From Lihuaxuella thermophila (GTDB lineage Bacteria; Bacillota; Bacilli; Thermoactinomycetales; Thermoactinomycetaceae), in assembly GCF_900110165.1 (NCBI RefSeq), contig NZ_FOCQ01000003.1, forward strand, positions 124,001-188,000: 64,000 nt of DNA, in the 5' to 3' direction. Shown piece by piece: positions 38,471-46,784 of the stretch (its first letter is position 1; every line of letters begins with the position of its first letter). The notes below the pieces were generated by a model. The model searched no databases. It was given only the letters and a program-made list of their open reading frames with translations, and was not told where the DNA came from. Both the position numbers and the translations under genes were made by a program.

Positions 38471-39494
38471 CGCTTTCCCCCCCAGCCAATCTCCGGTCGT
38501 TGACCCCTCTTTCGATTCCCCGGTTCTTATCATCGGTGGTGTCCGGCAAAACAGATGGCTGATTCTTTTTCAGTTGGGCAAATGCCCCCATGATCCCATG
38601 CGGCAGGAACATGACGATCAGTACGAGGATCGGACCAAAGATGATCATCCGATAATCCTGCCAGGACTGAAGCCATTGCATCAACGTCATTACCAGCGCG
38701 GTTCCCACCACAGGGCCCCACAAAGTGCCGATTCCGCCAACCAGCAGATACAATAACATTTCAAATGCATGTTCAATGGAAGCGATTTCCGGGCCAAGGA
38801 ATCGGAGATAACCGGCATACAATGCACCAGCCAGTCCGGCCAACACAGTTGAATAAACGAATGCCAGCATTTTGCTCTTCATTGCGTGAATTCCCAGTGA
38901 CTCCGCCAACTCTTCACTGTTTCGAATCGAAATGAATGTTCTTCCGACCAACGAATGGATGATTTGCCGGTTTACAAACATGGCAAGTACAAAGAAAAAC
39001 AGGATCAAATAATACTGAGAGGTGAGGGTGGAAAATTCAACAGAACCAATTTTCGGAACAGGAATTCCAAGCAGGCCGCGAACCCCCTCGGTCAACGATT
39101 CCCACTTTTCAATGACCAGGGAAAGTATGACTCCCATGCAGAGGGAGAAGATCGCAAAGTAGTGGCCTTTCAGGCGAAGGGAGATCATCCCTACCACCGC
39201 TCCGACCATCCCTGTCAGAACGACCGACACCGCCAGTGAAACCAGAAATGACATCTGCGCTTTCACCATCAAAAGCCCTAATGTATAGGCACCGATTCCA
39301 AAAAATCCCGCGTGGGCCAACGACAACTGTCCGGCATATCCGGCGATGATATTCATTCCGCTTACGGCAATAGACCAGATAAATACCATAATCAGCATAT
39401 TTAGATAGTAAGAGTTGTCGGTGAGCAGAGGAATGGCCAATGCGACGAAGAAGAGTGCCGCCACAACCCATTTCGAGCCCGGAACAAATCTCAT
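38463..39494 (-). CDS. livM: ABC transporter permease, LivM type
   Basis: 343 residues with about nine hydrophobic helices. It carries the family segments GYAGQLSLAHAGFFGIGAY and GGIGTLWGPVVG. The C-terminal tail is charged. ATG 39494 has GAGGCCC upstream and lies one base past the livH stop. Confidence 0.9.
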   Translation of the reverse strand: MRFVPGSKWVVAALFFVALAIPLLTDNSYYLNMLIMVFIWSIAVSGMNIIAGYAGQLSLAHAGFFGIGAYTLGLLMVKAQMSFLVSLAVSVVLTGMVGAVVGMISLRLKGHYFAIFSLCMGVILSLVIEKWESLTEGVRGLLGIPVPKIGSVEFSTLTSQYYLILFFFVLAMFVNRQIIHSLVGRTFISIRNSEELAESLGIHAMKSKMLAFVYSTVLAGLAGALYAGYLRFLGPEIASIEHAFEMLLYLLVGGIGTLWGPVVGTALVMTLMQWLQSWQDYRMIIFGPILVLIVMFLPHGIMGAFAQLKKNQPSVLPDTTDDKNRGIERGVNDRRLAGGESDA

Positions 39495-39495
39495 T

Positions 39496-40359
39496 TCAGC
39501 GGGCCTCCTTCGCAAACAGTCCGGTTGGCCGAACCGTCAGAATCAAGATCAAGAGGACAAAGGCAGCCAGATCTTTATATTCACTGTTGATGTAAGTTCC
39601 TGATATACTTTCCGCCAATCCAAGAATGTATCCTCCGATCACGGCCCCCGGAATGCTTCCCATTCCGCCCAGGACAATAATCACAAACGCTTTCAAGTTC
39701 ACCATCGCCCCCATCGAGGGATAAACAAGGTTGATCGGCGCAGCTAATGATGCGGCGGCCGCGGCTAGTCCTGACGCGATGGCGAACGTCATGAGTGAAA
39801 CCTTATTGGCGTTAATGCCTACAAGGAAAGCCCCTTCTCTGTTTTGAGCCATCGCTTCAATCGTTGATCCGATCACCGTTCGCTTCAAAAACAGATGCAA
39901 CCCGATCATCAGAACAACGGCCGACACAATGACGAGGAGCCGTTGTTCCGTGATATTCAGTCCAAACAGATCGATGATTCCATCATACGGAGAATCAAGC
40001 CGGCGATAATCAGACCCCCACATTTTTCGGGCAATGGCTTCAATAAACAACATGACCCCGATTGAGGCAATCATCGAGTTGATATGAGGTGCATGATGCA
40101 ACGGACGAAACACAAGCCGCTCAAGCAACATCCCGATCACGACGAGTATCGCCACAGCGAACAGGATGGCCGGCCAGTAACTCAAACCGTAATCCGTGAT
40201 CAAAAAAAAGGTCACATACGCACCCAGCATATACAAATGACCGTGAGCAAAGTTCGGCAGATGCATAATTCCATAAATCAAAGTGATGCCAAGAGCCACA
40301 AGGCTGTAAATACTGCCAAGTACCAGGCCGTTGACGATCTGCTGAAAAAATAGATCCAC
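39496..40359 (-). CDS. livH: ABC transporter permease, LivH type
   Basis: 287 residues, about eight hydrophobic helices. It starts FFQQIVNGLVLGSIYSLVALG and has GGMGSIPGAVIGGYILG near the C-terminus. GTG 40359 has GGGGG six bases upstream. First gene of livHMGF-binding protein; an unused strong AAAGGAGGGG lies 80-100 bases upstream in the leader. Confidence 0.9.
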   Translation of the reverse strand: MDLFFQQIVNGLVLGSIYSLVALGITLIYGIMHLPNFAHGHLYMLGAYVTFFLITDYGLSYWPAILFAVAILVVIGMLLERLVFRPLHHAPHINSMIASIGVMLFIEAIARKMWGSDYRRLDSPYDGIIDLFGLNITEQRLLVIVSAVVLMIGLHLFLKRTVIGSTIEAMAQNREGAFLVGINANKVSLMTFAIASGLAAAAASLAAPINLVYPSMGAMVNLKAFVIIVLGGMGSIPGAVIGGYILGLAESISGTYINSEYKDLAAFVLLILILTVRPTGLFAKEAR

Positions 40360-40457
40360 TAGAATCCCCCCTGTCTGTTGCTTTTCATCTAGACGGGCTT
40401 GGGCATTTTTGTTTCACGCATCTGCAACCCAAAACGAAACGATTCCCCTCCTTTGAA

Positions 40458-40477
40458 CCAACTAACCAGTTAGTATG
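40458..40477. promoter_or_regulatory. TetR operator, site 4
   Basis: CCAACTAACCAGTTAGTATG, with the core ACTAACCAGTTAGT perfectly palindromic. It lies 17 bases past the livH -10, the same geometry as site 3. Confidence 0.75.
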
Positions 40478-40494
40478 TTTAATATTTGCTTTTT

Positions 40495-40523
40495 ATTATA
40501 TTTGAATATATGATATTATTCAA
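40495..40523 (-). promoter_or_regulatory. promoter of the liv transporter operon
   Basis: TTGAAT (40523-40518), 17 bases and a perfect TATAAT (40500-40495) on the minus strand. Confidence 0.65.
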
Positions 40524-40628
40524 ATATTTCTTTTTATTAAACATCGTCCGTATATTCCCATTCATTATAAAAATGCTGCTATGATATAAAAATAATATAA
40601 AAATTGAATTTATTAGGGGGAGCGGAAA

Positions 40629-41249
40629 ATGAATATCTATGTCATTCGTCACGGTGAATCCGAACATAATGTTGACAAGTCTCGCATGGCCCATACCCAC
40701 GATTCCAAGCACAACCTGACAGAATTGGGCAGAAAACAGGCGAAATCCACTGCAAAATTTATCAGAGATCATGTCAAAGGAAATATGATGGTTTATTCAT
40801 CCCCGTATCTCCGAACCATGGAGACAGCGAAAACGATCCTCTCAATGCTTCCCAAGGGTACACCCTTCTATGAAAATCCTCTTCTCCGGGAGTGGGAGCT
40901 TGGAAATCTCTATGATTTTAACCAGCGAACCCCTCAAGCCAAAAAAGAATTTAAAGCAGCAGGCCGGTTTTATTTTCGTTTTCCAAACGGGGAATCACTT
41001 GCCGATGTCTATCTCCGCTCTTCAATGTTTATGCATACCGTGGTGCAACGACTTGAGCGGCAGCAACGGGTTGAAAACCTGATTGTGGTTACTCACGGCG
41101 CCTTCATCCAAATGCTGCTCGCCTTTTTGATGAATTGGCCGGTTGAAAAGATCGAATCCTTTGAACCGGTTGAAAATGCTGCGGTGATCCACATTCAAGA
41201 AACAAACGGGGAGTATCGCTATGAAAAGATATTTGTTCCTGAGGTTTGA
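40629..41249 (+). CDS. histidine phosphatase family protein
   Basis: A 206-residue phosphoglycerate-mutase-fold phosphatase. The phosphohistidine motif is IRHGESEHN (residues 5-13), Arg in SSPYLRTMETA, and the second His in VVTHGAFIQ. The substrate is unknown; it is too divergent to call a mutase. GGGGGAGCGG precedes the ATG. Divergent from the liv operon. Confidence 0.85.
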   Translation: MNIYVIRHGESEHNVDKSRMAHTHDSKHNLTELGRKQAKSTAKFIRDHVKGNMMVYSSPYLRTMETAKTILSMLPKGTPFYENPLLREWELGNLYDFNQRTPQAKKEFKAAGRFYFRFPNGESLADVYLRSSMFMHTVVQRLERQQRVENLIVVTHGAFIQMLLAFLMNWPVEKIESFEPVENAAVIHIQETNGEYRYEKIFVPEV

Positions 41250-41435
41250 TCCATGACGGGAAGAGAGAGCATGAGACCTCTGTTTCAGAAACCATGATCT
41301 CCCCACTACTCCCCCTGTGTGAACAAAGAGTTTCTTGCAGTCGATTCAAACGGAATCAGTTTCTCCCGAAACATACTCACCAAATGGCAGGATCTCCGAT
41401 ACTTCCATAACTTTTCTATATACCAAAGCACAATG

Positions 41436-41468
41436 AAAGCCACTACTCCAAATTTATGTAGTGGCTTT
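41436..41468. terminator. hairpin, likely terminator
   Basis: AAAGCCACTAC (41436-41446) pairs perfectly with 41458-41468. T-runs are short on both sides. It lies between the convergent phosphatase and VanZ-like genes; the gap 41250-41561 shows nothing else. Confidence 0.5.
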
Positions 41469-41561
41469 AAGCTAAATCTGTTCAAATCAATATTTTTTCC
41501 ATTATCCTCATTTTAGTTCCTTTTGTGTAGGGGATTCTTCTTGAATATGCAATATAGATAT

Positions 41562-42095
41562 TCAGAATTTCATTCTCATAATGAATAAATAAAATATTAG
41601 ACGAGGTAATCCGATCGCAGATAGTATTGCGATTGCAGTACGTACTTTTTTATCATCTCGGAATACAAACAATAAAAACTTATACCCTAAAATACCAATC
41701 CATCCACCCAAACAATTTAGAATGATATCATCAATGTCTGATGCTCCAATGCCTAAAATCCCCTGAATGATTTCAACTGATAAACTCACTGCAAATATAA
41801 ACAACAGATTGGTTTTACCCTCTTTATTGTTTTTGAAAAATGACAAATATGCGCCAAGGGGGATAAAGATCGCTATATTGCCAACCACATTACCATAAGC
41901 GAATCGTTTTATATTGGCAGAGTTGCTAAAGATATATTCCTTGATAGTATTAAAAGGAATGAGATTGAATGTCCAAGGCTCCGACGGACCAAAATGTGAC
42001 ATTCTTGATAATATCAATAATTTAATTAAAAAAAGTATGTAACAAATGAAAACTCCATATATAAAGACTGTTTCAATTCTCTCCCGTTTATTCAT
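41562..42095 (-). CDS. VanZ-like membrane protein
   Basis: About 177 residues with five hydrophobic helices. The VanZ-family pattern is visible: FNLIPFNTIKEY after the first helix, GNIAIFIPLGAYLSF in the second, EIIQGILGIGASDIDDIILNCLGGWIG in two adjoining segments. Homologs are linked to teicoplanin resistance or phospholipid modification, but most are uncharacterised. Markedly AT-rich against its neighbours, so it may be acquired. ATG 42095 follows GAGG; ATG 42107 is possible. Confidence 0.8.
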   Translation of the reverse strand: MNKRERIETVFIYGVFICYILFLIKLLILSRMSHFGPSEPWTFNLIPFNTIKEYIFSNSANIKRFAYGNVVGNIAIFIPLGAYLSFFKNNKEGKTNLLFIFAVSLSVEIIQGILGIGASDIDDIILNCLGGWIGILGYKFLLFVFRDDKKVRTAIAILSAIGLPRLIFYLFIMRMKF

Positions 42096-42208
42096 AATAC
42101 CTCGCATTTTTCATTCCATCCCTGCTTATTCTCTGACGTTTAGTTTATAAATAATCGGTAGTCCAGGATTGCGAACTGTAATATATCATACCAGCTTGTT
42201 AGTTGTAA

Positions 42209-42379
42209 TGCTACCCTCAGAATTTAGATAAAATAGGCAAGGGCGGTTCAGGATTGGGATCTGGTGGCGGAGGAGATTCATATAGCGGTGATTCTTGTTT
42301 CGGAGATGGCAATGGCAGCGATGGAGGAGGCGGAGAAGATGGAGGTGGAAACGGCGGGGGTGGAAATGGTGGAGGTTAA
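42209..42379 (+). pseudogene. start-less Gly-rich reading frame
   Basis: After a TAA (42206-42208) the frame is open for 56 codons to TAA 42377-42379 and encodes a tail dominated by Gly with Asp/Ser/Asn and one Cys. No ATG/GTG/TTG with an SD is present. It is best read as the 3' end of a lost gene for a protein with a Gly-rich tail. The simple GGN repeats could also be non-coding. Confidence 0.3.
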
Positions 42380-42398
42380 CATCCTCTTATCCCCTTTC

Positions 42399-42441
42399 CC
42401 CTCCCGCCAAGCTTGGGGGGGAACGCCCCGCGGCGGGAGGG
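42399..42441. repeat. GC-rich inverted repeat
   Basis: CCCTCCCGCC (42399-42408) pairs perfectly with 42432-42441 across a 23-base loop. Much more GC-rich than its surroundings and without T-runs. The role is unknown. Confidence 0.35.
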
Positions 42442-42528
42442 CCGGGGCAGGAAATCGAAAAGATTTCACAATAGCTCGATACCAAATTACCTCAGACTGA
42501 ATTCTCGCTCCGTTCCCCAGCATTTTTC

Positions 42529-43905
42529 TTATTTATCATTTCTAATGAATAGTGCACAACACTCCACATGCCCCGTCTGCGGGAACATGTCGACCGGCTG
42601 AACCTCAACCGGCTGATATCCCTTCTCATCCAGAACCTTCGCATCCCTTGCCAATGTAGCCGGGTTGCAGGAGACATATACCACACGTTTCGGGCCCATG
42701 CCGACAACGGCCTCCAGCAGAGCCGGGTCGCAGCCTTTTCGCGGAGGATCGACTATGATCACATCCGGCTTGATTCCCATCTTCAGCCAGCGGGGCATCA
42801 CTTCTTCCGCCGCCCCCACTTCGAAATGAACATGGTTAAACCCATTTAACCTGGCGTTGTGCCTGGCATCTTCGACGGCTTCGGGAACGATTTCCACCCC
42901 GTACACCGCTTGGGCATCCTGCGCCAGATAGAGAGCGATCGTGCCGATGCCGCAGTATGCGTCAATGACCGTCTCCTTGCCTGTAAGCTTTGCGTATTTA
43001 CGTACCTGGTCATACAGAACTTTTGTCTGCGCAGGATTCACCTGAAAAAAGGAATGAGGAGAGATAGCAAATCGGACCGGACCGATTGTATCGTGAATCG
43101 TTTCGCTCCCCCAGAGCAGACGGTTGACGGGGCCCAGGATGACATTGGTCCGCTTGCTGTTGATGTTTTGCACAATCGATTTCAGGTTGGGAAAGCGGCT
43201 CTTCATCTGTTCGACCAACGCTTTTTTATGGGGTAAATGCTCCCCGTTGGTAACCAGGACGATCATCATCTCACCCGTGTTCACACCGACACGAACCATG
43301 ACATGGCGCAGCACGCCGTGGTGTTTTCGCTCATCATAAGGAGGAATGTCCAGCTCATTGGCCAGCCGTTTGACTGCAGCCACCGCCCGGTCGTTTTCGG
43401 GATGTTGGATGAGACAGGCATCCATGTCGATAATTACATGAGAGCCGGGTGCATAAAAACCGGCCACCACTTTCCCGTCCCTTCTTCCAAAGGGAACTTG
43501 CGCTTTGTTGCGGTATCTCCAAGGGTTCTCCATGCCGATGACAGGATGGATGATCACTCCCTGCAGGCCGCCGATGCGCTCAAAACTGTCCATCACTTGT
43601 TGCCGTTTGAGGCGGAGCTGGGCCGGATATGAAAGGTGCTGGGCCTGGCATCCCCCGCACTCGGCAAAGATCGGACACACAGGTTCCGCACGATCAGGAT
43701 GCGGTTCGATCACTTCCATCAGTTCGGCAAGCGCATATGATTTCTTTACCTGCGTAATTTTAGCCCGCACTCGCTCACCGGGGACCGCCAGCGGACTGAA
43801 CACGGTAAACCCTTCATACTTGCCGACACCCGCGCCATTGTGCGCCAGTCCCGTAATCTCGTATTCAATCTGTTGATCCTTATGAACAGGAGGTTTCTGT
43901 TTCAT
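42529..43905 (-). CDS. rlmCD: 23S rRNA (uracil-5-)-methyltransferase RlmCD
   Basis: A 458-residue SAM-dependent enzyme of the RumA/RlmCD family, which in Bacillus makes m5U747 and m5U1939. It has an N-terminal TRAM domain (about 8-66), Fe-S Cys cluster CPIFAECGGC with the fourth Cys in MDACLIQ, and the SAM motif DAYCGIGTIALYLA. DPPRKG and the catalytic Cys in YVSCNPATLARD follow. ATG 43905 follows an AGAAAG-type SD. It is downstream of dgkB as in B. subtilis, with a 143-base gap. Confidence 0.92.
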   Translation of the reverse strand: MKQKPPVHKDQQIEYEITGLAHNGAGVGKYEGFTVFSPLAVPGERVRAKITQVKKSYALAELMEVIEPHPDRAEPVCPIFAECGGCQAQHLSYPAQLRLKRQQVMDSFERIGGLQGVIIHPVIGMENPWRYRNKAQVPFGRRDGKVVAGFYAPGSHVIIDMDACLIQHPENDRAVAAVKRLANELDIPPYDERKHHGVLRHVMVRVGVNTGEMMIVLVTNGEHLPHKKALVEQMKSRFPNLKSIVQNINSKRTNVILGPVNRLLWGSETIHDTIGPVRFAISPHSFFQVNPAQTKVLYDQVRKYAKLTGKETVIDAYCGIGTIALYLAQDAQAVYGVEIVPEAVEDARHNARLNGFNHVHFEVGAAEEVMPRWLKMGIKPDVIIVDPPRKGCDPALLEAVVGMGPKRVVYVSCNPATLARDAKVLDEKGYQPVEVQPVDMFPQTGHVECCALFIRNDK

Positions 43906-44048
43906 ACTCTTTCTCCTTCACAAAAAAGCGGTCATGACTGGCTGTCACAACCTGGAGATGGATAGTCAGGGAACGGGGTCTCTGCAGCGGTCATGAGATT
44001 CAGGGAAAACCATTTCCCACTGCCAAAAGCATGACCTCCGGATGAACG

Positions 44049-44933
44049 CTAGGGACAAAAGATTTCCAGATGCTGGGGCAGGATTTCAAACCTTCCCGCC
44101 AGCTCCCCTCCCCACTCCCCATCTAAATTTAACTTGAGAGGCTCAGGGGTGGCAACATCAATCTGTTCCGTTTGAAAATAAATGATGCGCGAATCATGGA
44201 TATGCTCGCCTTTATACGCCAGAGCCGCCAATTGCAGCAAATCAGGGATGTTGGTTTTCGGAACAATTAACACATCCATCAACCCGTCGCTTAAGTCAGC
44301 CGATGGAGCCAATTTTTCAAAACCGCCCACGGAGACGCTGTTCGCCATGATGAGAAGGAGAATTTCCGCTTCCCACTTTCCGCGCGGGGTTTTAATCTGC
44401 ACCGGAAAGGGCTTATTCAGTGTTCCCAGCTTTTCGATCGCTTTGGCGTAATAAGCGAGCGGTCCCATCATCGTTTTCAACCGGCTGGGCGCCTCATAGG
44501 TGACTTCGGTGATCCTTCCCGCAGCCGCCACATTCACAAAATAGCGCTCACCAAACTTTCCGATATCGATGGTGATCGTTCTTCCGGCGGCTACCACTCC
44601 GCAGGCTTGGCACAAATCGCGCGGCAATTTTAATGCCCTGGCAAAGTCATTTGTCGTGCCGCCCGGCAAAATCCCCAGTTTCGGCGGGTGAGGGTGGCTG
44701 GCCAAACCGTTGACCACTTCATGGATCGTACCATCCCCTCCGGCGGCAATCACGACATCATAACCCTTATCTGCCGCAGCACGCGCTTCCTCTGCGGCGC
44801 ACCATTTATCCTGTGTGGCCCGGCAAGAAGTTTCATAACCCGCTTCTTCCAGCAGATCCAAGATTTTAGGTAATCGTTTTTCCACTAATTCCCGTCCGGC
44901 GGTCGGATTATAGATCAGGCGAGCACGCGGCAT
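44049..44933 (-). CDS. dgkB: diacylglycerol kinase DgkB (YegS family)
   Basis: A 294-residue lipid kinase that recycles diacylglycerol to phosphatidate, as in lipoteichoic acid synthesis. It has the nucleotide motif AAGGDGTIHEVVNGL (about residue 64), LGILPGGTTNDFARAL, and the metal-site segment SADLSDGLMDVLI. ATG 44933 follows GGGGAGGGC. Conserved partner of rlmCD. Confidence 0.92.
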   Translation of the reverse strand: MPRARLIYNPTAGRELVEKRLPKILDLLEEAGYETSCRATQDKWCAAEEARAAADKGYDVVIAAGGDGTIHEVVNGLASHPHPPKLGILPGGTTNDFARALKLPRDLCQACGVVAAGRTITIDIGKFGERYFVNVAAAGRITEVTYEAPSRLKTMMGPLAYYAKAIEKLGTLNKPFPVQIKTPRGKWEAEILLLIMANSVSVGGFEKLAPSADLSDGLMDVLIVPKTNIPDLLQLAALAYKGEHIHDSRIIYFQTEQIDVATPEPLKLNLDGEWGGELAGRFEILPQHLEIFCP

Positions 44934-45087
44934 TGTTTCGCCCTCCCCTTTTAACGATGTAACCTGTGAAGGTGTTGAGCTTAAAGTTTGGCAATGGATC
45001 CATCTGTTACTATTTTTTTCATTTTCATCTCATTTATATCCTTGCAGCTGGAAAACCGCTGGATTATAGCCAAAGTAAATAAGAAAA

Positions 45088-45117
45088 AGCAGACCCGGTG
45101 AGTGCTTCGGGTCTGCT
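45088..45117 (-). terminator. terminator of the purine permease gene
   Basis: CGGGTCTGCT/AGCAGACCCG stem (10 bp) followed by TTTTTCTT on the minus strand, eight bases after the stop codon. Confidence 0.85.
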
Positions 45118-45124
45118 CTCATCG

Positions 45125-46426
45125 TCAGTGGGGCAAATAAATCAACTGTAAAAGGAAGAGGACAGCAAAAACATAGACGAGGGGATGCACCGATTTCCAC
45201 TGCTTTCTGGCTACTTTCATGACCGGATAAGCAATAAAGCCTAACGCGATTCCGGTTGCAATGCTGGAAGTGAGCGGCATGCTCAACACAACGAGAAAAG
45301 CCGGAAACGCCTCGTCGATTTGATCCCACTTGATGTAGGCCACATGTCCGACCATAAGCGAACCCACGACGATGAGTGCCGGAGCGGTGATTGCCGCAAG
45401 CCCGGATACGGCACTGATCAGAGGGCTGAAGAATGCTGACAAGGCAAACAGGATCGCCACAACGACGGCGGTGAGTCCGGTCCGACCCCCGGAAGCAACC
45501 CCGGAAGCCGATTCGATGTAAGCAGAAGTGGGGCTTGTACCAAACATGGAACCGACCAAGGTAGCCACAGAGTCGGCAATCAAGGTACGCTCCCCGCGGG
45601 GAAGCTTATTCCCTTCCATCAGCCCCGCCTGTTTGGCAACGCCGAGAACCGTGCCTGTCGTATCAAAAAGAGTGACCAGCAAGAAGGAGAAGACAACGGC
45701 ATATAACCCGTAGTGGACCACATCACCGATGGCTTGAACCGGATTTGCCACGACCAGTTGATCCGGAATCTGCGGCAGGGAAACAAATCCTTTTTGAAAG
45801 GTGAGCTGTCCGTTGAAATAAGCGATCACTCCGGTAACCAGCATCCCGATGAACAAAGCGCCATTGATGTTGAGCGCCAAACAGACCAACGTAACCAAAA
45901 GCCCGATCAAGGTTAATGCGGCGGTAGGGGAATGGAGATTCCCGAGCGCCACCAAATTGGTCGGGTGATCCTGGATGATCCCCGATAAACGCAAGCCGAT
46001 AAATGCGATAAACAACCCAATTCCAGCTGTAATCGCATTTTTCAGGTTATCCGGAATCACCTCGATCAGCTTGGTACGAAGAGGGGTTAAAGAAAGGAGC
46101 ACAAACACCAATCCCGCGACAAAAACGGCGGAAAAAGCAGCCTCATAGCTTAATCCCTGGTGCGCCTTGACCACCGAATAGGCAAAATAGGCGTTTAAGC
46201 CCATAGCCGGTGCAATGGCGATCGGATAGTTGGCATACAACCCCATGAGCAGGGTTCCCACGATCGTTGCAACGATGGTGGCCGTAAAGCTGAGCTCAAA
46301 GGGGACACCGGCATCTTTCAAGATGATCGGGTTGACCACCATGATATAAGACATCGTGAAAAAAGTGGTGAGACCGGCAGTAAATTCTGTTTTGAGAGTA
46401 GATCCTTGTTTATGTAGACCAAACAT
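45125..46426 (-). CDS. pbuG: NCS2 (AzgA-type) guanine/hypoxanthine or adenine permease
   Basis: 433 residues with 12-14 membrane helices. It belongs to the AzgA branch: starts TEFTAGLTTFFTMSYIMVVNP, with APAMGLNAYFAYSVV, the TGTVLGVAKQAG loop and GTSPTSAYIESASGVASGGRTGL. B. subtilis relatives are PbuG (guanine/hypoxanthine) and PbuO; which one is not certain. ATG 46426 has GGGGGAC upstream. An inverted repeat of PurR type overlaps its promoter; no purine riboswitch fits in the 50-base leader. Confidence 0.88.
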   Translation of the reverse strand: MFGLHKQGSTLKTEFTAGLTTFFTMSYIMVVNPIILKDAGVPFELSFTATIVATIVGTLLMGLYANYPIAIAPAMGLNAYFAYSVVKAHQGLSYEAAFSAVFVAGLVFVLLSLTPLRTKLIEVIPDNLKNAITAGIGLFIAFIGLRLSGIIQDHPTNLVALGNLHSPTAALTLIGLLVTLVCLALNINGALFIGMLVTGVIAYFNGQLTFQKGFVSLPQIPDQLVVANPVQAIGDVVHYGLYAVVFSFLLVTLFDTTGTVLGVAKQAGLMEGNKLPRGERTLIADSVATLVGSMFGTSPTSAYIESASGVASGGRTGLTAVVVAILFALSAFFSPLISAVSGLAAITAPALIVVGSLMVGHVAYIKWDQIDEAFPAFLVVLSMPLTSSIATGIALGFIAYPVMKVARKQWKSVHPLVYVFAVLFLLQLIYLPH

Positions 46427-46440
46427 GAATACAGTCCCCC

Positions 46441-46487
46441 AAAAAACGAATATTTTATCATAACAACAAATATAATATTCGTTTTTT
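46441..46487 (-). promoter_or_regulatory. PurR-type operator over the permease promoter
   Basis: A 14-bp perfect inverted repeat AAAAAACGAATATT (46441-46454 with 46474-46487, 19-base spacer). It carries the CGAA/TTCG half-sites typical of PurBoxes, spaced 27 bases apart (usually 24-25). On the minus strand the promoter is TTGATT (46500-46495), 17 bases, TATTAT (46477-46472), so one arm overlaps the -10 region and the other lies just before the SD. Confidence 0.6.
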
Positions 46488-46625
46488 CATTTGGAATCAA
46501 GGATTTTTCTTGCACTGAAACAATCCGGTGACAAATGTGAAATTCAAGGATGAGGACAAAAAAGTGAAACAGTCTGCGAATAAAAGAATAGACACGCCGA
46601 TTCTATTCTGTTCAATGGTTTGAAT

Positions 46626-46655
46626 GCCGCCTTATGATAAGCGCGGCTTTTTTCT
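46626..46655 (+). terminator. plus-strand terminator with no assigned gene
   Basis: GCCGC-CTTA pairs with TAAG-C-GCGGC around a 3-base loop (one bulged C), followed by TTTTTTCTTTG on the plus strand. No plus-strand gene precedes it; a second hairpin AGAATAGA/TCTATTCT lies 30 bases upstream. It may end a small RNA. Confidence 0.55.
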
Positions 46656-46759
46656 TTGTAGTTAAATTGCTCCATCGGTCAACCGGTCATACACGGTAAC
46701 GATAAAAAACAACTGGCGGTCGGCGTTAATATAAGGGTAGGTTGCTCGACAAAGAGAAA

Positions 46760-46784
46760 AGCCAGCCCGCGTTAAGGACTGGCT
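46760..46784 (-). terminator. terminator of the YidC-like gene
   Basis: AGCCAGTCC/GGGCTGGCT stem (one G-U pair) then TTTTCTCTTT on the minus strand. It overlaps the end of the gene. Confidence 0.7.

Noticed and set aside
45000-46500. Guanine riboswitch before the purine permease
   Set aside because: The leader is about 40-50 bases and lacks aptamer sequences; an inverted repeat fills the space.
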